DNA of 64,000 nucleotides, taken from contig JAEZZQ010000007.1 in the NCBI GenBank assembly GCA_023442465.1, positions 186,001 to 250,000 of the forward strand. The letters are read 5' to 3'. This DNA comes from Bacillota bacterium (GTDB lineage: Bacteria; Bacillota; Clostridia; Lachnospirales; Lachnospiraceae). Every line of letters begins with the position of its first letter. The first letter of the stretch is position 1. Shown one piece after another: positions 53,484 through 62,339 of the stretch. Below the pieces are notes generated by a model that saw only the letters and a list, made by a program, of their open reading frames with translations, was not told the DNA's origin and ran no database searches. The position numbers were made by a program, and so were the translations under genes.

Positions 53484-55414
53484 AGAATACCTCCATCCTC
53501 GTGTATCCACACTCTCATCTGATTTAAGCCTCTATTTCCCCATGCATAATATGGAATCGCGGTTAACATTTCCTCTTTTCTTCCGAATTCCCCTTCGAAG
53601 TACAAGTCTCCATTGGCGTAAATGCGGCTGCCCTGAGCCTTAATGGATACGATTCCCCCCAGCAGATCCTTCTGATACCCTTCCGCCTTTAAGACACCTT
53701 TTTTTAAGATATGGAGTTCCTGAAGCCTTTCTCCGTTGTCTGCCCCTTCGAAACAATAGACAAGAGGGCCTCTCTGCAGTGCAGCACAGCCTATGTTCGA
53801 CCTCACTGCTGTATTCGTATGTACCTTTCTTATCTTCATATCAAAGGTAAAGGAGAGCTTATCCGACGCATTCCACTCTCTGGATATAAAGCAATAGCCT
53901 TTGTGCTCCTCGTATTGTGCTTTTATATCCCGCCCGTTTAATGACAGCTTATAGCCTTCGGCATAGGAGGGAATGCGTAAGGCAAAGGTAAATTCCTTTT
54001 TTCCTCCCTTAGGCACAATTTCATAAGAAACGGCTCCGTTCCATGGAAATTCCGACACTGTTCGTATCGTCGCATTTTCTAATTCTACGGTTCCTCCTAT
54101 GTGCAAATCAGAATAAATAATCCCCTCTTCTTCTCTCCATATGTAAGTTCCAAGGGATGCAATCAATCGCGCTACATTGGGAGGACAGCATGCACACTGA
54201 TACCAACCGGGCCTCTGGGGCAGCACATGCTTATAGCCAAAGAGCTCTCCCGACACGCCGGGATTTACTTCCAGCGGATTGACATAGAAAAATCTTTTAC
54301 CGTCCAACTGCATGCCGCTCAGTACTCCATTGTATAAAGCCCGTTCCATAATATCCGCATATTGTCCGTCTCCCGTTATCCCAAGCATCTTTTCCGCCCA
54401 GAAAATAAGTCCTACGGACGCACAGGTTTCCGCATAAACGGAATCATTGGGCAAGTCATAATCTATGGTAAAGGCCTCCCCCTCCGCATTCGAACCGATT
54501 CCTCCGGTAATGTACATCCTCTTATTTACACAGTTTTCCCAGATGGCCTCACACGCCTTAAGCAGCTCTTCATCTCCGGTCACACCGGCAAGATCGGCCA
54601 TGGCTGTATACATATATACGGCTCTGACGCTATGCCCCTCCGCCGTTTTCTGATTCCTTACCGGCGCAAAGCTCTGGTTGTATTTCATGTTGTAAGGGTC
54701 CATAATTTCATGCTTCCAACCGCGCTTTCGTGTTTCCTCGATAAAAAATTGCGGGTTTTTTCCTCTTTCATCGATAAAATGCTGTGCCAGCCTCAAATAC
54801 TTATTCTCACCGGTCACATGGTACATGCGCATCAGACCGATTTCCACCTCCTGATGTCCGGGAATTCCTTCTCTCTTCTCTGCAAGAAAACGGTTCTCTA
54901 TATGGTCCGCCATCCGTTCCATCACTCTCAGAAGTTTGTCCTTTCCGGTGGCTTCATAATAGGCTGCCGCTGCCTCCATCATATGCCCCGCACAGTATAA
55001 TTCATGGCATTCATGGAGATTGGTCCAGCGCTCCTCAGGCTCCTTTATGATAAAATAGGTATTCAAATAACCGTCCGGCTGCTGCGCTTTTTCGATAATA
55101 TCTATGATATTATCCGCTCTTTTTTCCAAATCCTCATCAGGCTTTATACATAAGGAATAGGCTGCTGCTTCCAGCCACTTGGCTACATCGCTGTCCTGAA
55201 ACACCATTCCATAGAACTCCCCGTCCTCCAGGCCTGCAGCTATACGGAAATTAGCAAACGCATGGCTTTTCTCCACTCCCTCCACCTTATCATCCAGAAT
55301 GGCTTCCTGGTAGGGAATCACTACATCCGTAATCAGATTTTGTCGCTTCAACCAAAAATTATCATCTATGTGAATATTCTTTAAATCAATCTTATTTATC
55401 TTCTTCCTTTTCAT
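53480..55414 (-). CDS. GH127 beta-L-arabinofuranosidase
   Basis: A 644-aa enzyme of the family once called DUF1680. The ATG at 55414 lies 23 nt inside the end of the chemoreceptor gene; a TTG at 55441 is an alternative. Family features: (alpha/alpha)6 barrel starting near DDNFWLKRQNLITDVVIPYQ, ERWTNLHECHELYCAGHMME, NDSVYAETCASVGLIFWAEK (zinc ligand Glu, about residue 328), and WYQCACCPPNVARLIASLGT with the nucleophile and zinc Cys (about 408). It releases L-arabinose from beta-1,2-linked arabinofuranosides such as those of extensins. No signal peptide. Confidence 0.92.
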   Translation of the reverse strand: MKRKKINKIDLKNIHIDDNFWLKRQNLITDVVIPYQEAILDDKVEGVEKSHAFANFRIAAGLEDGEFYGMVFQDSDVAKWLEAAAYSLCIKPDEDLEKRADNIIDIIEKAQQPDGYLNTYFIIKEPEERWTNLHECHELYCAGHMMEAAAAYYEATGKDKLLRVMERMADHIENRFLAEKREGIPGHQEVEIGLMRMYHVTGENKYLRLAQHFIDERGKNPQFFIEETRKRGWKHEIMDPYNMKYNQSFAPVRNQKTAEGHSVRAVYMYTAMADLAGVTGDEELLKACEAIWENCVNKRMYITGGIGSNAEGEAFTIDYDLPNDSVYAETCASVGLIFWAEKMLGITGDGQYADIMERALYNGVLSGMQLDGKRFFYVNPLEVNPGVSGELFGYKHVLPQRPGWYQCACCPPNVARLIASLGTYIWREEEGIIYSDLHIGGTVELENATIRTVSEFPWNGAVSYEIVPKGGKKEFTFALRIPSYAEGYKLSLNGRDIKAQYEEHKGYCFISREWNASDKLSFTFDMKIRKVHTNTAVRSNIGCAALQRGPLVYCFEGADNGERLQELHILKKGVLKAEGYQKDLLGGIVSIKAQGSRIYANGDLYFEGEFGRKEEMLTAIPYYAWGNRGLNQMRVWIHEDGGIL

Positions 55415-57467
55415 TTTGAGAATTTTTCTCCTTTTCGTCAACCCGGAACTGATTCAGCGCCTTGCCCAGCTCCTCCATATTCGACTTCAGCACTGAAACG
55501 ATACCGGTCAGATTGCCGCTCAACGCCTTTTGCTGCTTTACCTGCTCCATGACCTTGTCGGAATACATAATATTTTCCTCGGAAACCTCCGATATTTCAC
55601 GGACCGCCTCCAGCGCTTCCTTCCTCTGTCTGTCCATCTCCGATACGCTATCAGCGATATGCTCCAGACTGACCGTCAGGCCATCTACCTGCTTCCTCAT
55701 TGCATAAAAGGTCCCGGTTGTCAGCTCCGCTTTTTCCTTCTGGACCTCTACCGCCTTCTTCGTTTCATGGACTGCGCTTTCAGTCCTGGCTACCTGCTGC
55801 TCTATTTCCTTTATAATTTTGCGAATCTCTTCCGCCGCCTGCGAAGAACCGTCCGCAAGCTTATGAATTTCTCCCGCTACTACAGCGAAGCCTCTTCCCG
55901 CTTCTCCCACTCTTGCAGCTTCTATCGAAGCGTTCAGCGAAAGCAGATTCGTGCTGTCGGCCATTTCATTTATTATTTCCAGAAAGCTTTCGATATTTGC
56001 CGACTGTTCCTTTAGTTGCAGCATATACTTCACTGCGGTATCCGACACTGTTTCCACATCCCTGGCATTTTCCTGAAGTTCAGTCATCGTTATTTCCATA
56101 CCGGATATAAACTCATCGGTCTTGTCCGCCGTCGTTTTTATTTTCCCTGCGCTTTCGTTTACAAGCTCAATCTGCTCGGAAAGATACTCCATTTTCTCCC
56201 GGCACCTTTCAAGCTCTGTCGCCTGTCTGGAGATTCCCTGATTGATATCTTTTACCACATCCGTAATAGACGCCGCTGTCTCCTGCACATCGGCAGAAGA
56301 TACTTTCAGATTCTCCATAGAGTCCTCTATGGCGCAGTCGCAGTTCTTGACCTGAATGAGCATTTTCTTCGTCTTCCCGATCATCCGGCTCATATGTCCG
56401 GATAAAACGTTTATTTCCTTCAGGTAAAAGCTTTTCTCCTTTACCAAAAGATTTCCTTCGGAAACCTCTCCCAATATTTGAGCCATTCCTTTCACTGCCT
56501 TCACCAACTGCTTCGAAATAAATGCGGCGGTCAGTATGGCAAGAAAGCAAGAAAGCATTACGAAAAGGAAGACTACCATTTTAATAGATGACACTCTCGT
56601 CATAATTGTTTCTTCGGGAATCATGGCACATAAAAGTGCACCGTTTTGTCCGCTTTGCATTTGAACGTACAAATAATTCTTATCTTCATAGGTTACATAT
56701 TTGCTTAAGCTGCTAAAACCCTCTCCGTTGATTTCCTTGAAAAAGTCTTCCCCCATAAAAGCTATCTCACCGTCCCGGCCTGCTGCTATTTCCCGCCCGT
56801 CGGCGGTGATGAGTGAAATCCTGCTCCCTTCGCCGAAATCTAATTCTTTTAGAAGCTGCACCAACTCAGCTTTTCCAATGTCCACTACGACTACTGCATT
56901 ATTTTCCATGCTTTTTTGCATATAAGACAGCGCATAGTCATCTTCAGCGATTTTAAGCCTCTCGTCAATCAACGTATGTTTGCCGGTCCAGCTGCTTTTT
57001 TCCACAATGCCTTCTTCCATCTCCTCGAAAAATCCAGTCTGAATAACGGAGGCCGATGTAACGGTCTGCAGTTTGCCGGAAGGAATCAGATGGATGCCGG
57101 AAATAAATTTATTCGCCTTTTCCTTGGCGAGCACATTGGTTTTTACTGCACTTAGCTGCTTGTTTTTTTCCATGGTATCGAAGGACGAGCCCTTTATGTA
57201 ATCTACCGTATTGTCATCCACGAGAAGCTGAACACATTCCGACTGGACTCCGGCAAATACATAATCCAGATATTGCAATGTCATTTTCATCGTATTTTTC
57301 ATAGATTCTTCGCATACGGCTACGATTTCCTCCGAGGCCCTTTGATAAGCGAAGACTCCGACTATAATAACGCAGATGACCGGAATAGAAAAACCGGCAA
57401 TTAAGAGCTTTTTTATACTGGTCGTTACTTTTCTCTTTTTCTTCCCCTCGTGTTTCTCTTCTTTCAT
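55392..57467 (-). CDS. Methyl-accepting chemotaxis protein (arabinofuranoside locus)
   Basis: A 691-aa receptor. TM1 is near residues 20-42 (LLIAGFSIPVICVIIVGVFA). A double-Cache-sized periplasmic part follows (about 45-295; VQSECVQLLVDDNTVDYIKG, ALLCAMIPEETIM), then TM2 near 300-322 and HAMP. The signalling helix has its tip at SLNASIEAARVGEAGRGFAV (about residue 515). The charged tail EKEEDK lacks a CheB/CheR docking pentapeptide. It lies after the permeases and before GH127 in one operon. GGGG 7 nt before the ATG, with the shared leader motif just upstream. Confidence 0.92.
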   Translation of the reverse strand: MKEEKHEGKKKRKVTTSIKKLLIAGFSIPVICVIIVGVFAYQRASEEIVAVCEESMKNTMKMTLQYLDYVFAGVQSECVQLLVDDNTVDYIKGSSFDTMEKNKQLSAVKTNVLAKEKANKFISGIHLIPSGKLQTVTSASVIQTGFFEEMEEGIVEKSSWTGKHTLIDERLKIAEDDYALSYMQKSMENNAVVVVDIGKAELVQLLKELDFGEGSRISLITADGREIAAGRDGEIAFMGEDFFKEINGEGFSSLSKYVTYEDKNYLYVQMQSGQNGALLCAMIPEETIMTRVSSIKMVVFLFVMLSCFLAILTAAFISKQLVKAVKGMAQILGEVSEGNLLVKEKSFYLKEINVLSGHMSRMIGKTKKMLIQVKNCDCAIEDSMENLKVSSADVQETAASITDVVKDINQGISRQATELERCREKMEYLSEQIELVNESAGKIKTTADKTDEFISGMEITMTELQENARDVETVSDTAVKYMLQLKEQSANIESFLEIINEMADSTNLLSLNASIEAARVGEAGRGFAVVAGEIHKLADGSSQAAEEIRKIIKEIEQQVARTESAVHETKKAVEVQKEKAELTTGTFYAMRKQVDGLTVSLEHIADSVSEMDRQRKEALEAVREISEVSEENIMYSDKVMEQVKQQKALSGNLTGIVSVLKSNMEELGKALNQFRVDEKEKNSQNEKEEDK

Positions 57468-57534
57468 ACTGATACCCCATATCCGCTTTCACGGACTTAA
57501 AATCAATTGTTGAAAGCGCTTTTCTTTCAATCTT
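57468..57534 (-). promoter_or_regulatory. Leader motif upstream of a chemoreceptor gene, copy 2
   Basis: On the minus strand, AGATTGAAAGAAAAGCGC, then CTTTCAACAATTGATTTT, then AAGTCCGTGAAAGCGGA. TTGAAAG/CTTTCAA and TCCG/CGGA form two hairpins, the second near the ribosome binding site. Aligned with copy 1 at 22426 the blocks agree in order and spacing. A half cre-like stretch (AAAGCGCTTTCA) is embedded. Confidence 0.5.
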
Positions 57535-57555
57535 CCACCTTCTGACTTCCAGTTC

Positions 57556-58404
57556 CTAACCTTTGACCGCTCCGCTCGTCATGCCGCTGATAATATACTT
57601 CTGCATAAGAATGAATATAAGGGCTACCGGAATAATCGTTACCACGGCAAACGCCGTCAGATAGCTCCATTTCGTTCCATACTGACCCATGAAATTAAAA
57701 ATTCCTGCTGTAATCGGACGTTTCTCCTGATCTAAAATAAAGGTCATGCCGTAAGCAAGATCGCCCCACGCATAAAGAAAGGAAAAAATACCGCAAACTA
57801 CCACGCCAGGCTTCGCTATTGGAATCAATACCCTGAGAAATGCCGTGAACTTGTTACATCCGTCGATATAAGCCGCCTCCTCCAATTCTTTCGGTATGGA
57901 TGCGAAATAGTTCTTAAGAATCAACACCGAAAAAGGAATTCCTATCGTTGCATCCGCTAAAATAGTGGAAAAAAAGGTATTGTATAAATGCATATTCTTA
58001 AACATAATGAACAACGGCGTAAGGAGCACGGATACCGGGAGCATCTGCGTCACAAGAAATATGAGAATGATTCCTCTTTTTCCTGCAAAGGCATACCTGG
58101 CGATGCCGTAAGATGCAGGTACTGCCAGTATCACCGCTATCGACATTGAGGATAAGGAAATGATCATGCTGTTTCCAAAAGAATGAAACATATTAAAATC
58201 TCCGCTGTCAAACTGCACCATATAAGAATTCAGATTCAGCACCCCGGGCCAAAAGGTCGGAGGAATCTGAAAGATTTCCTTCTCCGTTTTCAGGGACGTA
58301 ACCAATATCCAATACAGCGGAAATAATAGAATGCATAAGACCAGTATAGAAACAATGCAATATATGGCATTTTTACTCTTCGATAATTTTACTTCTGCCC
58401 CCAT
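57556..58404 (-). CDS. ABC sugar permease (MalG-type, CUT1)
   Basis: A 282-aa permease with six predicted helices, LFPLYWILVTSLKTEKEIFQ near the start, EAA loop ELEEAAYIDGCNKFTAFLRV and the typical KYIISGMTSGAVKG end. Its ATG overlaps the upstream permease stop by one base (TAATG), so translation is coupled. Part of the transporter for beta-arabinofuranosides or xylosides, as judged from GH127 and GH31 downstream. Confidence 0.93.
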   Translation of the reverse strand: MGAEVKLSKSKNAIYCIVSILVLCILLFPLYWILVTSLKTEKEIFQIPPTFWPGVLNLNSYMVQFDSGDFNMFHSFGNSMIISLSSMSIAVILAVPASYGIARYAFAGKRGIILIFLVTQMLPVSVLLTPLFIMFKNMHLYNTFFSTILADATIGIPFSVLILKNYFASIPKELEEAAYIDGCNKFTAFLRVLIPIAKPGVVVCGIFSFLYAWGDLAYGMTFILDQEKRPITAGIFNFMGQYGTKWSYLTAFAVVTIIPVALIFILMQKYIISGMTSGAVKG

Positions 58405-59306
58405 TATGCTTCCTCCTCCGTATACACATATTTTAAGTACGCCAGACTCACAAGAAATAAAATAATAAACAATATATTGGCTACCGCCGCTCCCTTACTG
58501 TATTTAAACATTTCAAAGGACAGCTTGTAGGAATAAGTGGACAAGACTTGTGTAGAATTTACCGGTCCGCCGCTGGTCATAACATATATCAGGTCATAGA
58601 CCTTAAAGGTGTAAATGAATCCAAGAATCAGCACTGATTCAATAGTCGGCTTTAACAAGGGAACTGTTATTCTCCAGAATGACTGAAGCTTGTTAGCGCC
58701 GTCAATGGAAGCGCTTTCGTACAATTCCGTCGGGATAATCGTAAGCCCCGTAGCAATCAAAATCATATTAAAAGGAATACCGATCCAAATATTTGCAAAG
58801 ATTACGGCAGGCATCGCCGTAGTCGTACTGGTCAGCCATTCCACATTTTCTCCGATCAGTCCTATAGCTTTTAAAAAATAATTGATGATTCCCACATCGG
58901 TTCCAAACATAAACTTGAAAATAAGGCCCGTAATCGTAATCGGTATCATCCACGGCATCATCAGAAGCCCTCTTACGGGTTTGGAAAAAGCGAACTTTTT
59001 GTTAAAAAATACTGCCAGAGCAAAACCAACGATAAATTGAAATACCAAACAGGAAACGGTGAATACAAGCGTATTCCATAATGATGCAGTCAGCACATTG
59101 TCCTGCGTAAATAAGTCGATATAATTTTTGAACCCTATGAAATCTCTTATTCCGTTCTTGAGATTCCTGGCGGTCACATTCTGAAAGCTGAGAATAAAAT
59201 TGTATATGATAGGGTAGCCCACAAAAGCGAGCATATATGCCAGCGCCGGAAGCACGAAAAAAATGCCTGCATTATCGTATTTAAAGAATTTTTTTATGTT
59301 TTTCAT
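58404..59306 (-). CDS. ABC sugar permease (MalF-type, CUT1)
   Basis: A 300-aa permease; the ATG at 59306 has GGAGG 7 nt upstream (the frame opens at 59330). Six predicted helices, GIFFVLPALAYMLAFVGYPI at the start, EAA loop ELYESASIDGANKLQSFWRI. It follows the binding-protein gene across a terminator-like hairpin and overlaps its partner by one base. Confidence 0.93.
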   Translation of the reverse strand: MKNIKKFFKYDNAGIFFVLPALAYMLAFVGYPIIYNFILSFQNVTARNLKNGIRDFIGFKNYIDLFTQDNVLTASLWNTLVFTVSCLVFQFIVGFALAVFFNKKFAFSKPVRGLLMMPWMIPITITGLIFKFMFGTDVGIINYFLKAIGLIGENVEWLTSTTTAMPAVIFANIWIGIPFNMILIATGLTIIPTELYESASIDGANKLQSFWRITVPLLKPTIESVLILGFIYTFKVYDLIYVMTSGGPVNSTQVLSTYSYKLSFEMFKYSKGAAVANILFIILFLVSLAYLKYVYTEEEA

Positions 59307-59328
59307 TACATTTCCTCCATTTTTGGAC

Positions 59329-59372
59329 AAAAAAAGGGCAGGGAATCACATTTTGCTGCTTTTCCTGCCCCT
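59329..59372 (-). terminator. Intra-operon terminator after the sugar-binding protein
   Basis: Stem AGGGCAGG (59335-59342) with CCTGCCCC (59364-59371). On the minus strand it is followed by TTTTTTTG. It likely lowers permease and downstream expression relative to the binding protein. Confidence 0.85.
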
Positions 59373-59381
59373 TTCAACCTT

Positions 59382-60680
59382 TTACTGGGCTAATATCCCA
59401 TCAATGGTCGTCTGCGCTTTTGCCGCCGCATCCTCCGGCGTGCTCGCACCGGTCATGACTTCATTAAATGCCAGGGAAATCGCATCTGATATATCCGGCC
59501 ACTCAGGCAGAGGCCCTCTGGCGTAAGCATACTGCATTTCTTCTACGAACGCTTCGTATACCTCATCTCCCTTGAATTGATTTGCCGCAATCTTAGAGTC
59601 GGAGGAAATATATCCCATCGCATTCATCATGTACAAGCAGTTTTCCTCTGTAGTCGCAAATCTCAGGAAATCAATAGCCGCATCTTCATTTCCCCCGGCG
59701 ATAACTGCATAGTTCTCTCCGCCAAGCCCTGAAGCCTGCTGTGCATCCATCGGGATAGGAGCTACTCCCCAGTTCAGATCGGGTACTTCTTCTCTCATGG
59801 TGGGAACCTGCCATGTTCCGTTAATCATCATAGCAAGGTTACCGGAAATAAATTGATTCATCGTATCGCCCTGCGTCCAGTTGATGGCTTCTTTTGTCAT
59901 AGCGCCTTCATCTACCATATTCTTAACAGCCGTCAGAGCCTTAATGCCGCCTTCAGAATTCATCTCATAAGAAGATGCTCCCGTAGACCAGAGCCATGTA
60001 AGGAAATTGAAGGTTCCTTCTTCGTTCTGTAAACTGCAATGTGCGAAGCCGGATACATTATCCTTAGAACATGCCTTTGCCGTTTCCAGCAGCTCATCCC
60101 ATGTAGCGGGAACCTCACGTCCTGCTGCCTCAAGCATATCTTTATTGTAGTAAAGAAGCAGGCAATTGCTGCCGAAAGGAACTCCGTAAAGCCTTCCGTC
60201 CAGCGTACAGGAATTAACCGGACCGTCATAATAAGTGCTGACATCGAATTTATCCGTAATATCTGCAAAAATTCCCATCGAAGCATAGGAAGCATGGTCG
60301 GGATTATCCAAAATAACCAAGTCGGGAAGTACATCGGCCGACGCTCCTATTGACAACTGTTTCTTAAAGTCTGCGAAGGGAACATACTTCGCTTCTACCG
60401 TTACTGCATTCTGGGAATTGTTGTATTCCTCAATTAAATGGTTCAATGCCTTCTGATGTCCCTCTGTTTCCCAATAATACCAAATCGTTACGTCTCCCGA
60501 CGCGCTGCTCTGCTCCTGCGGGCTTTCTGCTTCAGTTGCCTCTGCTGCCGCCTCAGATGCTGTTTCTGTAGTCGCTGCTGTCGTATCTTTACCGGTCTCC
60601 TGCGCAGGCGCCTGTCCGCAGCCTGTAAAAAGCGCTGCCGTCATGGCTGTTGCCATAATTGTTGCCAATACCCTCTTCAT
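59382..60680 (-). CDS. ABC transporter sugar-binding lipoprotein (CUT1, arabinofuranoside locus)
   Basis: A 432-aa lipoprotein: signal peptide RVLATIMATAMTAALFTGC with lipobox Cys at about residue 21, then an acidic Ala/Thr/Glu linker to about 62. The family 1 solute-binding fold follows (DVTIWYYWETEGHQKALNHL, LPDLVILDNPDHASY, GVPFGSNCLLLYYNKDM, GNLAMMINGTWQVP). GAAGGAGG before the ATG. First gene of the operon, transcribed from a promoter with a strong -10 and a poor -35 box, suited to activation by the YesN-type regulator upstream. Confidence 0.93.
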   Translation of the reverse strand: MKRVLATIMATAMTAALFTGCGQAPAQETGKDTTAATTETASEAAAEATEAESPQEQSSASGDVTIWYYWETEGHQKALNHLIEEYNNSQNAVTVEAKYVPFADFKKQLSIGASADVLPDLVILDNPDHASYASMGIFADITDKFDVSTYYDGPVNSCTLDGRLYGVPFGSNCLLLYYNKDMLEAAGREVPATWDELLETAKACSKDNVSGFAHCSLQNEEGTFNFLTWLWSTGASSYEMNSEGGIKALTAVKNMVDEGAMTKEAINWTQGDTMNQFISGNLAMMINGTWQVPTMREEVPDLNWGVAPIPMDAQQASGLGGENYAVIAGGNEDAAIDFLRFATTEENCLYMMNAMGYISSDSKIAANQFKGDEVYEAFVEEMQYAYARGPLPEWPDISDAISLAFNEVMTGASTPEDAAAKAQTTIDGILAQ

Positions 60681-60739
60681 AATTTCACCTTTCCTCCTTC
60701 ATTGTTTTAGCGAGCTTCCTCACTTGTTTCGGTATCTTC

Positions 60740-60768
60740 ATTATAGTCAGTCTCTTTTACCGCCGAAA
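60740..60768 (-). promoter_or_regulatory. Activator-dependent promoter of the arabinofuranoside operon
   Basis: On the minus strand, TTTCGG (60768-60763), a 17-nt spacer and a perfect TATAAT (60745-60740), about 60 nt before the binding-protein start. The weak -35 box suggests that an activator, likely the adjacent YesN-type regulator, is needed. Confidence 0.6.
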
Positions 60769-60803
60769 CTCAACAAAACTTTAAAAGGAGGACTTTCCTA
60801 AGA

Positions 60804-62339
60804 TTATTTATGTGTTTTTCTATATTCCGCCGGAAGCTGCCCGGTACATTCCTTAAATACTCTGCTGAAATATTTCGCATCGGAATATCCGACCCTGTCC
60901 GCTACTTCACCAAGCTTCATCTGGCTGCTAATAAGAATTGCCTTCGCTTTCGCAATGCGATAATCTCTGGCATAGGCGCTGAACTTAACTCCTTTTTCTT
61001 TGTGAAACAGCATCCCTAAATACTCCGGGGTCAGGTTCAGTCTGGCGGCGATTTCCTCCAGTGTAATTCCCTGCTGGTAATATTCCAAAAACATGCTTTC
61101 CGCCTTCTTCACATTCAGGCCTACATTGCCGTCGTCTTCCTGAATACTTTCCCGAAGGAAGGAGAATATCTCCTCCGAAACCTTTTTCAGCTCCTCTTTA
61201 TTGACAGCACTCATAATTTTCTCCAATATTTTTTGCTGCTCAAGCTTTTCATGATCTAAAAGTCCGATTTCTTTCGAAACGTTCATCATCACCCATAAGA
61301 ATCTCACGTAGCTTTCCTTGATTTCTTTCGGGGCATAAATATAATCCGTCCCAAAATACGCATTGAACCGCTCAAGGCTTTTTCCGATTCTCCCCTTATC
61401 CAGGGAGCAGACGGCAGCCTTTAAATTGTTCTCTATCTCTATCGGATATATGCAGACTGCTGTCTGCACCTGCAATATCTTCGGATAAGAAATCATTACC
61501 TTATCGCCAAAAGAAATGTTCCATTCCATATATTGCTGTAATTTCTGAAAACTTTCCCGCAGTTCTCCCGCACCCAGTGCGTTGATCCAGCCCAGTCCTA
61601 TATCCGTATTCCCCATGGCAAAGAGCAGTTCGATAATCTCATGGCGAAACCATCTCTCCAAAATATCCGGCTCTTTTATATCATAAAATACAACGAGCAG
61701 CAGCTTTTCCTTCGGCATCTCAAGGATGCAGTATTTCATTTCTTTTCTGCTCAGGCCATCTTCGAGGATACGTCGGATTCTTCCTGACTTGGCCTCGAAC
61801 CGGCTTCCAAGGTATAAGCACACCTCGCTGAATCCGCAATCCGCTCCTATTTCATATTTCGTTTCCAGAAAAGAGGACAGCTCTTCGTTCAAACCCATAC
61901 CTCCAAAAATGAGTCCGAACAAAACATGCTCCAAATTTCCCAATACCTCCGGGCTTAATTTCTCCACTTCCTCAAGCTGAGATTCCACATTTTTTACCGC
62001 CTGAACAAAGTCCATGAAAACAAGCGGCTTGACCAGATATTCGCTCACACCGAACCGGATGGCCTGCTGGGCATAACTGAATTCGGAATAAGCGCTCAAT
62101 ACGATGACTTTGCTCTTCACCTTGTTTTCATACATCTTGGCAACCATCTGCAAACCGTCCATCACAGGCATCTTCACGTCCGTCACGACTAACTCCGGCC
62201 TCTTATCAAGAATCATCCTAAGTCCTTCCTCGCCGTTTACCGCCATGCCCACCACCTGATACTCAGGAAACATCTTACCGAACAATTTGTAAATACCTTC
62301 CCTGATCCTTATTTCATCTTCTACTATTATCACTTTCAT
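60804..62339 (-). CDS. YesN-type response regulator (REC-AraC)
   Basis: A 511-aa regulator. Receiver domain (about 1-125): acidic VEDE, phospho-Asp in LVVTDVKMPVMDG (about residue 56), and Lys in YLVKPLVFMDF. A middle region of unknown fold follows (about 130-405). The C-terminal AraC HTH pair is LEEIAARLNLTPEYLGMLFH and LGEVADRVGYSDAKYFSRVF then LPAEYRKTHK. It overlaps the kinase gene by 26 nt and precedes the transporter operon by 123 nt, so it is the likely activator of that operon. Confidence 0.93.
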   Translation of the reverse strand: MKVIIVEDEIRIREGIYKLFGKMFPEYQVVGMAVNGEEGLRMILDKRPELVVTDVKMPVMDGLQMVAKMYENKVKSKVIVLSAYSEFSYAQQAIRFGVSEYLVKPLVFMDFVQAVKNVESQLEEVEKLSPEVLGNLEHVLFGLIFGGMGLNEELSSFLETKYEIGADCGFSEVCLYLGSRFEAKSGRIRRILEDGLSRKEMKYCILEMPKEKLLLVVFYDIKEPDILERWFRHEIIELLFAMGNTDIGLGWINALGAGELRESFQKLQQYMEWNISFGDKVMISYPKILQVQTAVCIYPIEIENNLKAAVCSLDKGRIGKSLERFNAYFGTDYIYAPKEIKESYVRFLWVMMNVSKEIGLLDHEKLEQQKILEKIMSAVNKEELKKVSEEIFSFLRESIQEDDGNVGLNVKKAESMFLEYYQQGITLEEIAARLNLTPEYLGMLFHKEKGVKFSAYARDYRIAKAKAILISSQMKLGEVADRVGYSDAKYFSRVFKECTGQLPAEYRKTHK

